Shown: positions 17,802 through 26,928 of the stretch, in pieces
How positions within the stretch are numbered: the stretch's first letter is position 1
How the letters are laid out: each line of letters begins with the position of its first letter
Source: Lentilactobacillus diolivorans DSM 14421
GTDB taxonomy: Bacteria; Bacillota; Bacilli; Lactobacillales; Lactobacillaceae
Assembly: GCF_001434255.1 (NCBI RefSeq)
Contig: NZ_AZEY01000023.1
Span: 27,407 to 91,406 of the forward strand
DNA: 64,000 nt
Direction of reading: 5' to 3'
The notes under the pieces: model-generated
Database searches by the model: none
What the model saw: the letters and a program-made list of their open reading frames with translations, nothing else
Told to the model about the DNA's origin: nothing
Position numbers and translations under genes: made by a program

Positions 17802-17838
17802 AATGATCTCATCAACTTAATGGTTGGTGGGATCGTTT
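17802..17838 (+). terminator. Terminator of the 15712 surface protein gene
   Basis: Stem with arms aatgatctcatcaac and gttggtgggatcgtt (one or two mismatches), nine bases after the stop and followed by tgtttt. Confidence 0.7.
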
Positions 17839-17982
17839 GTTTTAGAAATGGATAAAATCAAACCTTCATTTTATGAACACAACACTATGTTATCTAATTG
17901 CAAATTAAAGTGATACTATTAGTGCGATAGATTGTGAGACCTATTTATTGATAATCGGATTTCAGGGGGGAGAACTATATCG

Positions 17983-19638
17983 ATGAGAAACAATGTGAGA
18001 AAATTAAATTTAATAAAATCAGCTATGCTAGTTGGACTTGCCAGTGGTTTAATGCTTGGTGGAATGTATCTGGAAATTGGAGTTCCTATGCTTGATCAGT
18101 CTGTTACTGCTAAAGCGGCAACAACGTTTAATCTTAAAGATATTGATTGGATGTCAAGCTGGACGGCAGATGTGAATGGGATGCCAACGACAGCATCTTA
18201 TGGGCTTAATAATCCAACCTTGCCTTCTGGTTTGACACCATATGACAGTATCCTCTTGCCACAATCAAATTACGATAATAACAGTATAAAAAGTCCAATT
18301 AAAATACCACTGGGAACTCAGATGAATTTTTACGGGCAGATTGGTTCAGAATATGGGTTTATGCAAAAGTATGCAACAGGTATCCAAATGGGAATTGGTT
18401 CTAAAACAATAAATGCTCTTGAGGCCATTAAAGAAGGATTGGGTGTGGCTACTGATGCTGATCTCGGGAAATTATTTACCGTTAACGTATCAGAGATAAC
18501 ACCGACTGGAGTCACAGTTGCTAATGATAAATTACAAGACACCAAAAACCCCGTGGGGACGATTGTTGGGTTAGACCAATTGAAAGATCCAAACGATTTA
18601 GTAAAGGTAACAATTTCTCCAAAAGATACTACTTATTTAACAGGAGATCCTTTAACCTATTACTTTGGCGCTCCAGTAAATTATAGTTATAAATTTGACA
18701 ATGGAACCGAGCAAATTGTATCGGCTGATAATTCCGCTGCAATTACCGTTCCTAAAGGTACCAAGGTAGCCGTATTAAAAGCAGATGGCTATCAAACTTC
18801 TCAGTGGAGTTCAAGTGATTCATCTGTCAAAGTGGATAAAGACGGTAATGTAACTGGATTGGATAATCCATCTCTAAATGGTAAGACCGTTAAGGTTACG
18901 GTTAGTGATGCTGATAATCCAACGGGACGCACTTACACGTTTAACTTGGCAATTGGTACGCCAGCAGTTACACCAGGTGGTGGTTCAGGTAGTGGAACGG
19001 CTGTAACACCGGGAACAGATTCGTCGTCAACAAATATTTCTACAACAACGGGTTCCTCATCGGCTACCTTGCCAACAACTACAACCTCACAAAAGCAGGG
19101 CGCAACAACCTCTACTGATACTGTGCCAATGAATAATTCAGCAAACGTTCCATCAAATACTGCCGTTAAAGGTGAAGTGGTTTATTCTACTAAGAACATT
19201 GGATTATATAAGAGTACTGACTTCAAAAAATCTCAGCGACTTGCCTGGTATCCAAAGCAAATGCGAGCTAACCGGCCGATGTTTAGGGTAACGGGATATA
19301 AACGAGCGGCTAATGGGGTCTTGAGATATAAGGTCCGCGACGTTAACCATGGTCGCAAGACGGCGGGCAGGACTGGCTATATTACTGCTAGTCCCAAGTA
19401 CGTTGTATCCGTTTATTACGCAAGTGTTCCGAAGTCCAAAAAAGTGACAGTCATCTCGCCCAACGGTGTGACTGCTTATAAGACGGCTGGTTTGACTGGT
19501 AAGGTTAAGCATTACAAGAAGGGTGTTCGTTTAACCGTCAAAAAGTTGGTTAAACACAATTTGACCACTCGCTATCAGTTAAGCAATGGCCACTTTGTTA
19601 CCGCCAATAAGAAATTGGTTATTGCGGGTAATCATTAG
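17983..19638 (+). CDS. Secreted Ig-like surface protein with DUF5776 module
   Basis: 551 residues; ATG preceded by GGGGGGAG. Signal peptide about 1-46 (LVGLASGLMLGGMYL core, cleavage near AKA-ATT). Residues 47-265 are unassigned. A bacterial Ig-like (Big_2-type) fold lies about 265-325 (SQWSSSDSSVKVDKDGNVTG). A Gly/Ser/Thr linker (about 326-388) is followed by one DUF5776 module (about 393-551) ending KKLVIAGNH. No LPxTG motif. The module is nearly identical to those of the genes at 24656, 26929 and 30011, so it probably shares their wall-binding mode. The terminator downstream belongs to the same repeated family. Ligand of the variable N-terminal part is unknown. Confidence 0.8.
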   Translation: MRNNVRKLNLIKSAMLVGLASGLMLGGMYLEIGVPMLDQSVTAKAATTFNLKDIDWMSSWTADVNGMPTTASYGLNNPTLPSGLTPYDSILLPQSNYDNNSIKSPIKIPLGTQMNFYGQIGSEYGFMQKYATGIQMGIGSKTINALEAIKEGLGVATDADLGKLFTVNVSEITPTGVTVANDKLQDTKNPVGTIVGLDQLKDPNDLVKVTISPKDTTYLTGDPLTYYFGAPVNYSYKFDNGTEQIVSADNSAAITVPKGTKVAVLKADGYQTSQWSSSDSSVKVDKDGNVTGLDNPSLNGKTVKVTVSDADNPTGRTYTFNLAIGTPAVTPGGGSGSGTAVTPGTDSSSTNISTTTGSSSATLPTTTTSQKQGATTSTDTVPMNNSANVPSNTAVKGEVVYSTKNIGLYKSTDFKKSQRLAWYPKQMRANRPMFRVTGYKRAANGVLRYKVRDVNHGRKTAGRTGYITASPKYVVSVYYASVPKSKKVTVISPNGVTAYKTAGLTGKVKHYKKGVRLTVKKLVKHNLTTRYQLSNGHFVTANKKLVIAGNH

Positions 19639-19668
19639 ATTGAACAAGACATCTTTATAAATCAAATC

Positions 19669-19706
19669 AAAGAGGATTCTGACAAATATTGCCGGAATCC
19701 TCTTTG
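19669..19706 (+). terminator. Terminator of GGATTC...GGAATCC family
   Basis: Arms aaagaggattc and ggaatcctcttt around tgacaaatattgcc. The same sequence type follows the DUF5776 genes or relics at 26688, 32142 and 36325, so the terminator was duplicated with the gene ends. Confidence 0.85.
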
Positions 19707-19762
19707 GTTTGATTTATTTATGAAGTTGTTCTTTGGACTTGTTAAAAATGGTATCAGATTAA

Positions 19763-21118
19763 TTACTTTTTAACTGGTTTTTTAATAAATGCAAAAATGA
19801 CTAATGAAATAATGACCATAATCAGAAGTACCCAGTAAGTTAAATTAAAGTTTTGCGTTAAGACTGCGCCGTTAGAAAGAACGACCCTTTGAGGATTTAG
19901 AGGGTTACCGGAAGCCATCAAGAAGCCAACGATAATTGCGCCAATTCCAAATCCTTGATAGATCATAGAATAATTTCGTGACGTATTTTTTAGTCCAAAA
20001 TAATCGGAAACAAAAGTTGGGAATACCGTAATATTACCACCAAAACAAAAGGCCATTGCGATAACAACAACATACATCATTGCCATACTCATAGCGCCCG
20101 GTTTTGTCAGCAATAGTGCGATTAACGCGAGGAGTTGGATGGTGAAAGTGATGAGAAATACCGTCTTTCGACCTGTGATATCGGATAACCAACCCATGAT
20201 AAATCGGCCAATCGTATTAGCCAAGGCAACGATTGCCACAAAAGTTGCGGCAGCACTTGTACCACCCCAAACCGAGACTTCACTTGGAGCTTGAGTTCCG
20301 GCAGCGGCCATGTTAGTTACCGCGGCACCCAAGAGTCCCATAAACATAACAGCGGTTGTCAGGCAGAAAAACATCAGATAGGCTTGGGATGTGTGGAGCA
20401 TTTCAGAAGTTTTAAAGTTGGTTTTATCGACCTCGTTAGCGTTATCTGAACTTGATGGAACCGCCATATTATCCGGTGCATCCTTTAAGAAGAATGACCC
20501 GATGCCGGCCAGGATTAATGCCAGGATTCCCCACCAAAGCAAGACCCGATCAATGTTTTCGGCTGTAATGGCACCATTACCACCGGCAATTGCCATATCA
20601 ATATATTTAAAAATAAATGAACCAAGACCATAACTGGCAACACTAATCCCTGAAATTAACCCTTTTTTCTCTGGAAACCATTTAATCGCGTTCGTAAGCG
20701 TTGTTAAATAAAGCACACCGTTCATTGCGCCAAGTAAAACACCGCCAAATAACCACAGCATCCAAATTGATGACCCTTTACCAATCATCATTAAACCTAA
20801 GATAGCAAGACCATAAATAACAGAAGCACAAAGCGCAATAATTTTGATACCATACTTTTTAGCCAGTGGAATCCCGGCTAACGTTGCCAATGACAAACAA
20901 AGCATTCCTAAAGTAAATGTAAAACTGACTGATCCTGCCGGAAGCCCCCCGACAATCTTTTTAACCCCACCGACCGTTTGAACAACACCACCGGATTTTA
21001 ACATAAATCCATTGTTAAAGATTGACCAAGCATAGAATGAACCAGCGGACACTTGAATGAGAATTGTGCCGAAAATGATTAGCCAACGGTTGGTTGTTCT
21101 TTTAGAACTATTTTCCAT
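19763..21118 (-). CDS. MFS transporter, OFA (oxalate/formate antiporter-like) family
   Basis: 451 residues from the ATG at 21118 (MENSSKRTTNRW), chosen because GAAGGGA lies just upstream; an in-frame codon at 21178 has no such site. About 12 membrane spans. The opening RWLIIFGTILIQVSAGSFYAWSIF is the signature N-terminus of OFA-family monocarboxylate transporters, and IGRFIMGWLSDITGRKTVF matches the MFS loop 8-9 motif. Probable substrate is a small carboxylate, not determined from sequence. It stands alone on the minus strand among surface protein genes. Confidence 0.85.
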   Translation of the reverse strand: MENSSKRTTNRWLIIFGTILIQVSAGSFYAWSIFNNGFMLKSGGVVQTVGGVKKIVGGLPAGSVSFTFTLGMLCLSLATLAGIPLAKKYGIKIIALCASVIYGLAILGLMMIGKGSSIWMLWLFGGVLLGAMNGVLYLTTLTNAIKWFPEKKGLISGISVASYGLGSFIFKYIDMAIAGGNGAITAENIDRVLLWWGILALILAGIGSFFLKDAPDNMAVPSSSDNANEVDKTNFKTSEMLHTSQAYLMFFCLTTAVMFMGLLGAAVTNMAAAGTQAPSEVSVWGGTSAAATFVAIVALANTIGRFIMGWLSDITGRKTVFLITFTIQLLALIALLLTKPGAMSMAMMYVVVIAMAFCFGGNITVFPTFVSDYFGLKNTSRNYSMIYQGFGIGAIIVGFLMASGNPLNPQRVVLSNGAVLTQNFNLTYWVLLIMVIISLVIFAFIKKPVKK

Positions 21119-21366
21119 AATTTTTCCCTTCTTTCGAGTTGAAAGCAGCGATAACAAGCAGTAGACTAGAAGCGGCACTTCAATGAATCCGTTTTCATCT
21201 GTATTTTAACATCTTGCAAAAGAAGCAGGGCGTTTTTGGACTCCGATTATTAAGATAATCACAAATAATTGTGTTACGACAAAAACGTTGATTATAAAGA
21301 CGAAAATGGCGGAGTTGAATGTATTTCTAACTGATTGATTTTGATATTTAGTATAAGTCACTACCG

Positions 21367-21490
21367 GTGACAACGGGATATAAGTGTGTCGCAAATGGTG
21401 CTTTGAGATATAGAGTTCATGATATGAGCTATGGTTGAAGGATGCTGAGCAGGACTGAAAAAAATTATTGCTGGATCAGAGTATACTATG
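21367..21490 (+). pseudogene. Relic of a DUF5776 module
   Basis: Bases 21367-21438 read VTTGYKCVANGALRYRVHDM then a stop, matching VVTGYKRAANGALRYKVRDV of the intact modules. After a frameshift, traces of the GYITAS...VYY segment continue to about 21490. No start, signal peptide or linker remains. Confidence 0.7.
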
Positions 21491-21574
21491 TCTGCTAATT
21501 ATGGTTAATCTAAAATATATTCGCTTTCAGTAATGGATGTCAAAAAGCGTTTGGTGCAATTTCCTTTTTTCCAA

Positions 21575-21852
21575 AGAAAAAGGCTACCTCCAATTAGAAG
21601 TAGTCTTTACAAGCATGTAACTCCAATCTTGTAGCGGCAAGAAAGGAGATCATAAATCATGGACAAACATCTAGGTAACCAACCTAGCAGCAGGTAACCA
21701 ACCCACTATAAAACGACGGTTTTATCAGCCAAAGTTCTCGGTATGAAGCGCCATAAGTAACTAATCGGCATTGATAGTGAGCAACCTAACGCAATTAACT
21801 GAATATGCAGAGTCCTACCTTTCAACTAAGAGTATGACTCTTGGCTTTTTTC
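21575..21852. ncRNA. Possible small RNA / type I toxin-antitoxin relic
   Basis: On the minus strand, GACTACTTC...GGAGGTAGCC with a trailing TTTTTC (about 21603-21575) looks like an intrinsic terminator. On the plus strand AGAGTC (21809-21814) and GACTCT (21836-21841) precede tggctttttt. Between them a good ribosome site (AGAAAGGAG) stands before ATG 21659, which opens a 12-codon frame (MDKHLGNQPSSR). Overlapping opposite transcripts of this size resemble type I toxin-antitoxin loci of lactobacilli, but no intact toxin is visible. Confidence 0.25.
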
Positions 21853-22209
21853 TTCAAGTAAAATTAGTATTGAATTTTTGCCCGAAATTTTCTATTGAGC
21901 GGGAACGAAGAATTATTATTAACCAAATAACATCGTTTCAAAACTTTGAGAATATAAGAATAGGATCAATTAAGTCAATTATCAGTTGCTACGATTCTCT
22001 CGACTCATTCGTTAACCAAATCTGTAAAACAGCTCACTAGGTTAATGAACTAACTCTTTACATTTGAAATCTTGCCTAAAGAACTAAACCTTTTATGTTG
22101 ATTTTACACATTAATATCCCAATATTATCCCCAAATTTACACCAACCTAATATAATACCCCCTGTACAAAGTAATTATGACGTTATCTTTGACAGGAGGT
22201 ATTTGTTGA

Positions 22210-24348
22210 ATGTTACATAAATGGGAAAACAATCATGTTTTGAGGGTTCGACAAGCTAAACGACAATTTCTGGTTTTCGTCTCACTAACGGTTATCGGTG
22301 GATCATTACCATTAATCACAAATATTGGCACCTCACGAGCGGCAACAACATCAGCTACCACTTCAAGTGCCACTGATGAAGGCAATTCTGTCCCGTCATC
22401 TTCAAGCGATTCCGGTTCAGCCACCACCAACACAACTTATGAGCCGACACAGGTCACCATTCCCAGTGCCACAGATCCAACAAGCATCCCCAGCCACCAA
22501 TTGAGCATTGAGGCAGTTTCTTCAAAACCTAATACTATTAAAGCTATTCTTCAAGTGACTCGGCCACAGGCTTTATGGAATCAGTCTAAAACCAAAAAGA
22601 TTAGTACAGTCAAACCAGGGAACTATCATGTGAAAATCAATTCAGCAAGCCAAACAACTGATCGTCATTCACTGGTTTATTTGACGATTTCCAAAGGTAG
22701 TCGGCATGAAAGCGGCTGGTTATCAGTGAGTGCCTTACCAAATAATATTCGCAAATTACTGAAGAATACCCCTGAGTCGGATAGTCAACTTTCAAAAGTT
22801 AGCCAAGCATTTGACGAGTTACTTCAAAATGATTTAAAGACTAACAATGCTACTAATTCACAATCTGACTCCGCTATTTCGACTGCAGCCAAGAAAATGC
22901 TGGCAAGTTTCAAGCCTTATTACCAAAAGCCAACCGAGTCGAATTACCAAAACCTTGAGGATCATTATGACAGTTTGCTGGGAAACCAGTTATCACAGGA
23001 AGATTTGAAAAATAATGTCCAAACGATTGGCTACCATGCTGATTTATCAGGGGATCCCCAAGTTGTGGCTCAAAGGCTATTTAACGCGTTTTTGTCCCAA
23101 AAGAAAGCAATTAGCTCCTCATCAACTGGAAAAATCACGAAGTCTGGTAGTGATTTTCAATTAATCAATGGCCGAGTGGTTGGGCAAACAATACTGGAAA
23201 GTCAAAATCAAAGTCAGGAAGCTCCCAAGACGGTCACTGTTCAGACTCCGGTGAAAACCGTTACAGTTAATTAGCCAGTTGTTCAATCGACGAGTTCAAG
23301 TACTTCAACCAGCCAGTCGGCAGGGTCTTCTTCCGGCCAACCGGGTGATAAGTGGGCAGCCATCGACAGTAAGGTGACTCCACTTTTGCAAGGACAACAC
23401 ATTTCAGGCCGAGTGGCTATCGTTAAGAACGGGCAGTCACATTCGATTAATGTCGGCAATGCAACAAGTGCCGTAAAAAATGCCGATGAGAATGTTGTTT
23501 TCCCGTTGGCTTCGTTGCAGAAGGTGATTACCGGGGCGATTTTTACCCAGTTAGTGAATGAAACTCATTCAAAGTTAAATCAGAAAGAAATGCTGAGTGA
23601 TTATTTCCCAAAGATTCCGAATGCCGATAAAATTACCATGCGTGATTTATTGGATCACGTTTCAGGAATTGATATGGATGAATTAACACCGCCAAATGTC
23701 TTGAGTGAAGATGACGCCATTCAATATACGATTGATAATCTGAAATCAGGGCAGCCGGAACAGAAATTTGATTATACCAATGCCAACTATACAATTTTGG
23801 CAGGTATTTTAAAGAAAATTGCCAATCAGAGCTACGAGCAACTGGTGAACACTCGGATCATCCAAAAATTGGGCCTGAAGCATACATTCTTCTGGGATCA
23901 GAAGCCCAATAACGCGGTTGTGGCTGAAAGTGCTCATTCAGATGGCAAACAGGATAATCAAGATCCGGCATTTCCATCCCAGGCCTTGTTATCATCGGTG
24001 GTTGGCGCAGGCAATCTATACAGCACCCCTGAAGACTATCTAAAAATTCAGCAGGGACTTGAAGACGGCCAAATTCTGATTAAGGATGATTACAACTATT
24101 TAGCCTATTCAGGGCACACATCACTTGGTAATAATGGTTATCATGGTGGCTTGTATCATGAGGATGATAATCAAAAGTGGGTTCGGGGAACACTTTCAAA
24201 TACGAGTTATGAAAATGGCATGGACATGGATGAGGATAATCAAAACGGGGTCATTCTGTTTACCAATCAGCATGTTAAACCCGAACCGACGAACACATTG
24301 AAGGGATTGGCGGAACAGATTAAGGAGATTGTTAAGACGACTGATTGA
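22210..24348 (+). pseudogene. Secreted beta-lactamase-like serine hydrolase split by an in-frame TAG
   Basis: One reading frame of 713 codons interrupted only by TAG at 23272-23274. The first part (354 residues; ATG after AGGAGG) has a signal peptide (VFVSLTVIGGSLPLITN, cleavage near SRA-ATT), a Ser/Thr linker and a region with a GW/SH3-like feel (residues 105-180, ending SGWLSVSALP). The second part continues a Ser/Thr linker and holds a class C beta-lactamase/esterase-type domain: SLQK (Ser435, Lys438) and Y-T-N (Tyr522). Such secreted proteins act as D-Ala-D-Ala peptidases or esterases at the wall. The second half has no ribosome site or start of its own. So either the gene is inactivated, or some readthrough gives the full enzyme; the catalytic residues are intact. 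Confidence 0.8.
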
Positions 24349-24379
24349 AGGGTAACGAAAATAATAAATAATTATTAAC

Positions 24380-24414
24380 AATGGCATGCCTACTTTCCAG
24401 AAAGGCATGCCATT
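24380..24414. terminator. Terminator after the serine hydrolase
   Basis: Perfect arms AATGGCATGCCT and AGGCATGCCATT at 24380-24391 and 24403-24414, 31 bases after the stop. The trailing run is T-rich but mixed. Confidence 0.7.
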
Positions 24415-24655
24415 ATTGTTCGGTGAATCTAATTTACGAGAAATTGATAATCTTCGTAATTGAAAAGATCAATTGCGAGTAGGGTAAACGCATAAGTTAA
24501 TTACAGCTAAGTAGACCGTGACTATAAACTGTTATTGTTTAGATGTAAACAATTACCTTTAATGTATTGATGCATTGATATATATATATGCTATTATGAA
24601 ATTGTAATAGTACTGTAGTTATAAAGTGCTAAATTTTATTGGGGGAGTGGTTTAT
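24415..24655 (+). promoter_or_regulatory. Upstream region duplicated at 29810-30010
   Basis: Shares with 29810-30010 a recognisable framework (GATAA..TT.GTAATTGA.AAGAT.AATTGC near the start, the exact CATTGATATATATATATGC element at 24572-24590, then GGGGGAGTG). It therefore carries the promoter of the 24656 gene and was duplicated together with it. Confidence 0.6.
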
Positions 24656-26656
24656 TTGAGTATAGATACGCATCGCGGATTAAAGCATTTATTTAAAATT
24701 GCTTTGTTATCCGCAACTTTTTTTATGTTTGGAGCGACATCCCTGGCGACAACTGCTAGTGCAGATGACCCGGCTATATATACTAATAAGGGATTTGATA
24801 CTAGTCAGACTTGGCCAACGACTGACAATGTTTCGTATACAACGTGGTTAGAGGTAAATGGGCAATCAGGTCCCTTTGCAGTTTCAAATTCGCATCAGCC
24901 TAATAGTAATGCGATTATTGATACTAAACAGATAAATTCGGCAACGGTCAGTCAAGGTGTTGAGCTGATTAATCATCAGAGCACATCTCAACATGTAAAC
25001 TTTTCAATCATGTTGCCAACAGCGTTTAGCGATACATTTGTTTTGGGTGCAAACTGGAAAGAACAGTTTGCGGAGCAAGGGATAACAGAAGCTCCGAATG
25101 AAGATAGTCCTGATCAAGGGATAGCATTTTTCCCTAAGGAAAACAGCTCTCGGGAAATAACAAGTTTTCACGTACAAGGAGACTTGAAGGCACATCAGGA
25201 TTTGAAACTTAAGTTACCACTTGCCATTTCAGAGGCAGCTACAATTAATATTAATACACCATCTATAGAAATGGACATGTATTTTTACGATAGTACTGGT
25301 TCTTATGATGCATACACGTACGCTAGATTCGGCAATGTTGTTCGGGACAGTGATGGCACAAGCCCATTGGATAGCACTGGTCGTTATGTTGCGTACAGCA
25401 GGGATTCAACAAAGCGAGCAATATTACTTCCTAATGATATTCAGCAACTAATGCCACAAATGAACAAGAATGACATTAAAATCAATAATTTTCTTTCAGG
25501 CAATGACCCAACTGATTATCAGAATGCCAGCGATAGTCAGTGGTACACGGGTGGTAAATATTTTCTTCAACTAGATCGAATTCAGGAGGCTGTCCGTAAT
25601 AGTGGGTATTCAGTACTACCGTCAAATGAGAATTTATCCAAATATTATGCCTATTTTAACGTTGGAAGTGCAGCAAAAGACGTTTATTATCCGTCTACAA
25701 ATAATGAATTTAAAGAGTTTGATCTTTACGGAAAAGATGGTTACGGCACAATTCCTGTTGAATTACGACAGGTTATCAAAGCCAATCATGATAATGTTAC
25801 ACTGCCGATTGGCGCAAAATGGAATCCTTATTCTGATGTAACTGTTTATGCTCATGATGGCAGCCAAATCAGTTTGCCAAACGCCGATGTGACAGTGGCA
25901 GGTGCCCCGACAGATATGACTAAAGATGGTACTTACCAAGTGACCTATACTTATACGCCAGATAAAGTTTCAAAGACCATTACCGTTGTTGTTGGTAAAG
26001 GCAGTGCAACTGGTGGCAATACAGGTGGAACGACCGGCTCAACCACATCAAACACCACAAATAATGGTTCGACAGGTGACGTCAATAATAATTCGAATAA
26101 TTCAACAAATACTGGCTCGACTTCAACAACTACAACCACTAAGCCTTCAACATCTGTTTCTAATGGAGGCAGTAACATTGCTGTAAAAGGTGAAGCGGTT
26201 TATGCCACCAAGAAGATTGGCTTGTATAAGAATATCAAGTTTACCAAAGCTAATCGAATCGCTTGGTATCCTAAGCAAAAGCGGGTTAACCGTCCAATGT
26301 TTGTGGTCACTGGTTACAAACGTGCTGCTAATGGTGCTTTGAGATATAAGGTCCGCGATGTGAACCATGGTCGCAAGACGGCTGGTAAGACAGGCTATAT
26401 CACCGCTAGTCGGAAGTATGTGGTTCCTGTTTACTATGCAAGTGTTCCAAAATCTAAGAAGATCACGGTCATCTCTCCTAAAGGTGTCAATACTTACAAG
26501 TCAGCTAATTTAACTGGCAAAGCCAAGCATTATAAGAAGGGGGTTCGTTTAACTGTTAAGAAGTTGGTTAAGCATAATTTGACCACTCGTTATCAATTAA
26601 GCAATGGCCACTTTGTTACCACCAATAAGAAATTAGTTATTGCTGGTAATTATTAA
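24656..26656 (+). CDS. Secreted surface protein with DUF5776 module (paralogue of 30011)
   Basis: 666 residues from TTG at 24656 (LSIDTHRGLKHLFKI), chosen because GGGGGAGTGG ends just upstream and the same arrangement occurs in the 30011 paralogue. Signal peptide about 1-36 (LFKIALLSATFFMFGATSLA, cleavage near ASA-DDP). The body (about 37-390) matches the 30011 protein in plan. Residues about 385-445 look like an Ig-like (Big_3) fold (VTVAGAPTDMTKDGTYQVTY). An Asn/Thr/Ser linker (about 448-505) precedes one DUF5776 module (about 508-666) ending KKLVIAGNY. No LPxTG. Probable adhesin or wall-associated protein; ligand unknown. Confidence 0.8.
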   Translation: MSIDTHRGLKHLFKIALLSATFFMFGATSLATTASADDPAIYTNKGFDTSQTWPTTDNVSYTTWLEVNGQSGPFAVSNSHQPNSNAIIDTKQINSATVSQGVELINHQSTSQHVNFSIMLPTAFSDTFVLGANWKEQFAEQGITEAPNEDSPDQGIAFFPKENSSREITSFHVQGDLKAHQDLKLKLPLAISEAATININTPSIEMDMYFYDSTGSYDAYTYARFGNVVRDSDGTSPLDSTGRYVAYSRDSTKRAILLPNDIQQLMPQMNKNDIKINNFLSGNDPTDYQNASDSQWYTGGKYFLQLDRIQEAVRNSGYSVLPSNENLSKYYAYFNVGSAAKDVYYPSTNNEFKEFDLYGKDGYGTIPVELRQVIKANHDNVTLPIGAKWNPYSDVTVYAHDGSQISLPNADVTVAGAPTDMTKDGTYQVTYTYTPDKVSKTITVVVGKGSATGGNTGGTTGSTTSNTTNNGSTGDVNNNSNNSTNTGSTSTTTTTKPSTSVSNGGSNIAVKGEAVYATKKIGLYKNIKFTKANRIAWYPKQKRVNRPMFVVTGYKRAANGALRYKVRDVNHGRKTAGKTGYITASRKYVVPVYYASVPKSKKITVISPKGVNTYKSANLTGKAKHYKKGVRLTVKKLVKHNLTTRYQLSNGHFVTTNKKLVIAGNY

Positions 26657-26687
26657 GCGTCACAAAGCTTCATTAATAGGTTAACCT

Positions 26688-26726
26688 AAAAAGGATTCTG
26701 ACAAAAAATTGTTGGAATACTTTTTG
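26688..26726 (+). terminator. Terminator of GGATTC family (degenerate)
   Basis: aaaaaggattctgacaaa...ttggaatacttttt: same family as 19669, 32142 and 36325, with one stem mismatch. Confidence 0.75.
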
Positions 26727-26781
26727 CGTTGAGAATGAGTTTGCTCCTTACAATATTGACATTTTTTCAAGTTAAACAAGT

Positions 26782-26814
26782 TTGACAAGAATATGCTTAA
26801 ACGCATAATCTTGT
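26782..26814 (+). promoter_or_regulatory. Promoter with overlapping inverted repeat
   Basis: TTGACA (26782-26787) and TAATCT (26806-26811) are separated by 18 bases. The same stretch forms ACAAGAATATGC/GCATAATCTTGT, a near-perfect inverted repeat (26785-26814). It either regulates the gene at 26929 (long leader of about 115 bases) or is a second terminator, since tagaattttt follows. Confidence 0.45.
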
Positions 26815-26928
26815 TAGAATTTTTATTAAAAAGTCATTGAACAGCAGCGTTATGTTTTTTTAGAAGATGGGTTAATCAGAGCTTACGTTACTGTGCCAAC
26901 GCAAATAATTTAGTAGGGGGATAATATT

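Larger units (their letters stand above)
21119..22209. other. 1.1-kb gap with relic and small-RNA-like structures
   Basis: Contains the promoter of the OFA transporter (about 21119-21250, minus strand), a decayed DUF5776 fragment (21367-21490) and an RNA-like element with two terminators (21575-21852). A weak open frame at 21771-22040 lacks a ribosome site and was not called. Bases 22150-22209 should hold the promoter of the serine hydrolase gene; its ribosome site AGGAGG is at about 22195. Confidence 0.5.

Noticed and set aside
21771-22040. 89-codon open frame on the plus strand
   Set aside because: No ribosome site, overlaps a terminator-like hairpin, no recognisable domain.
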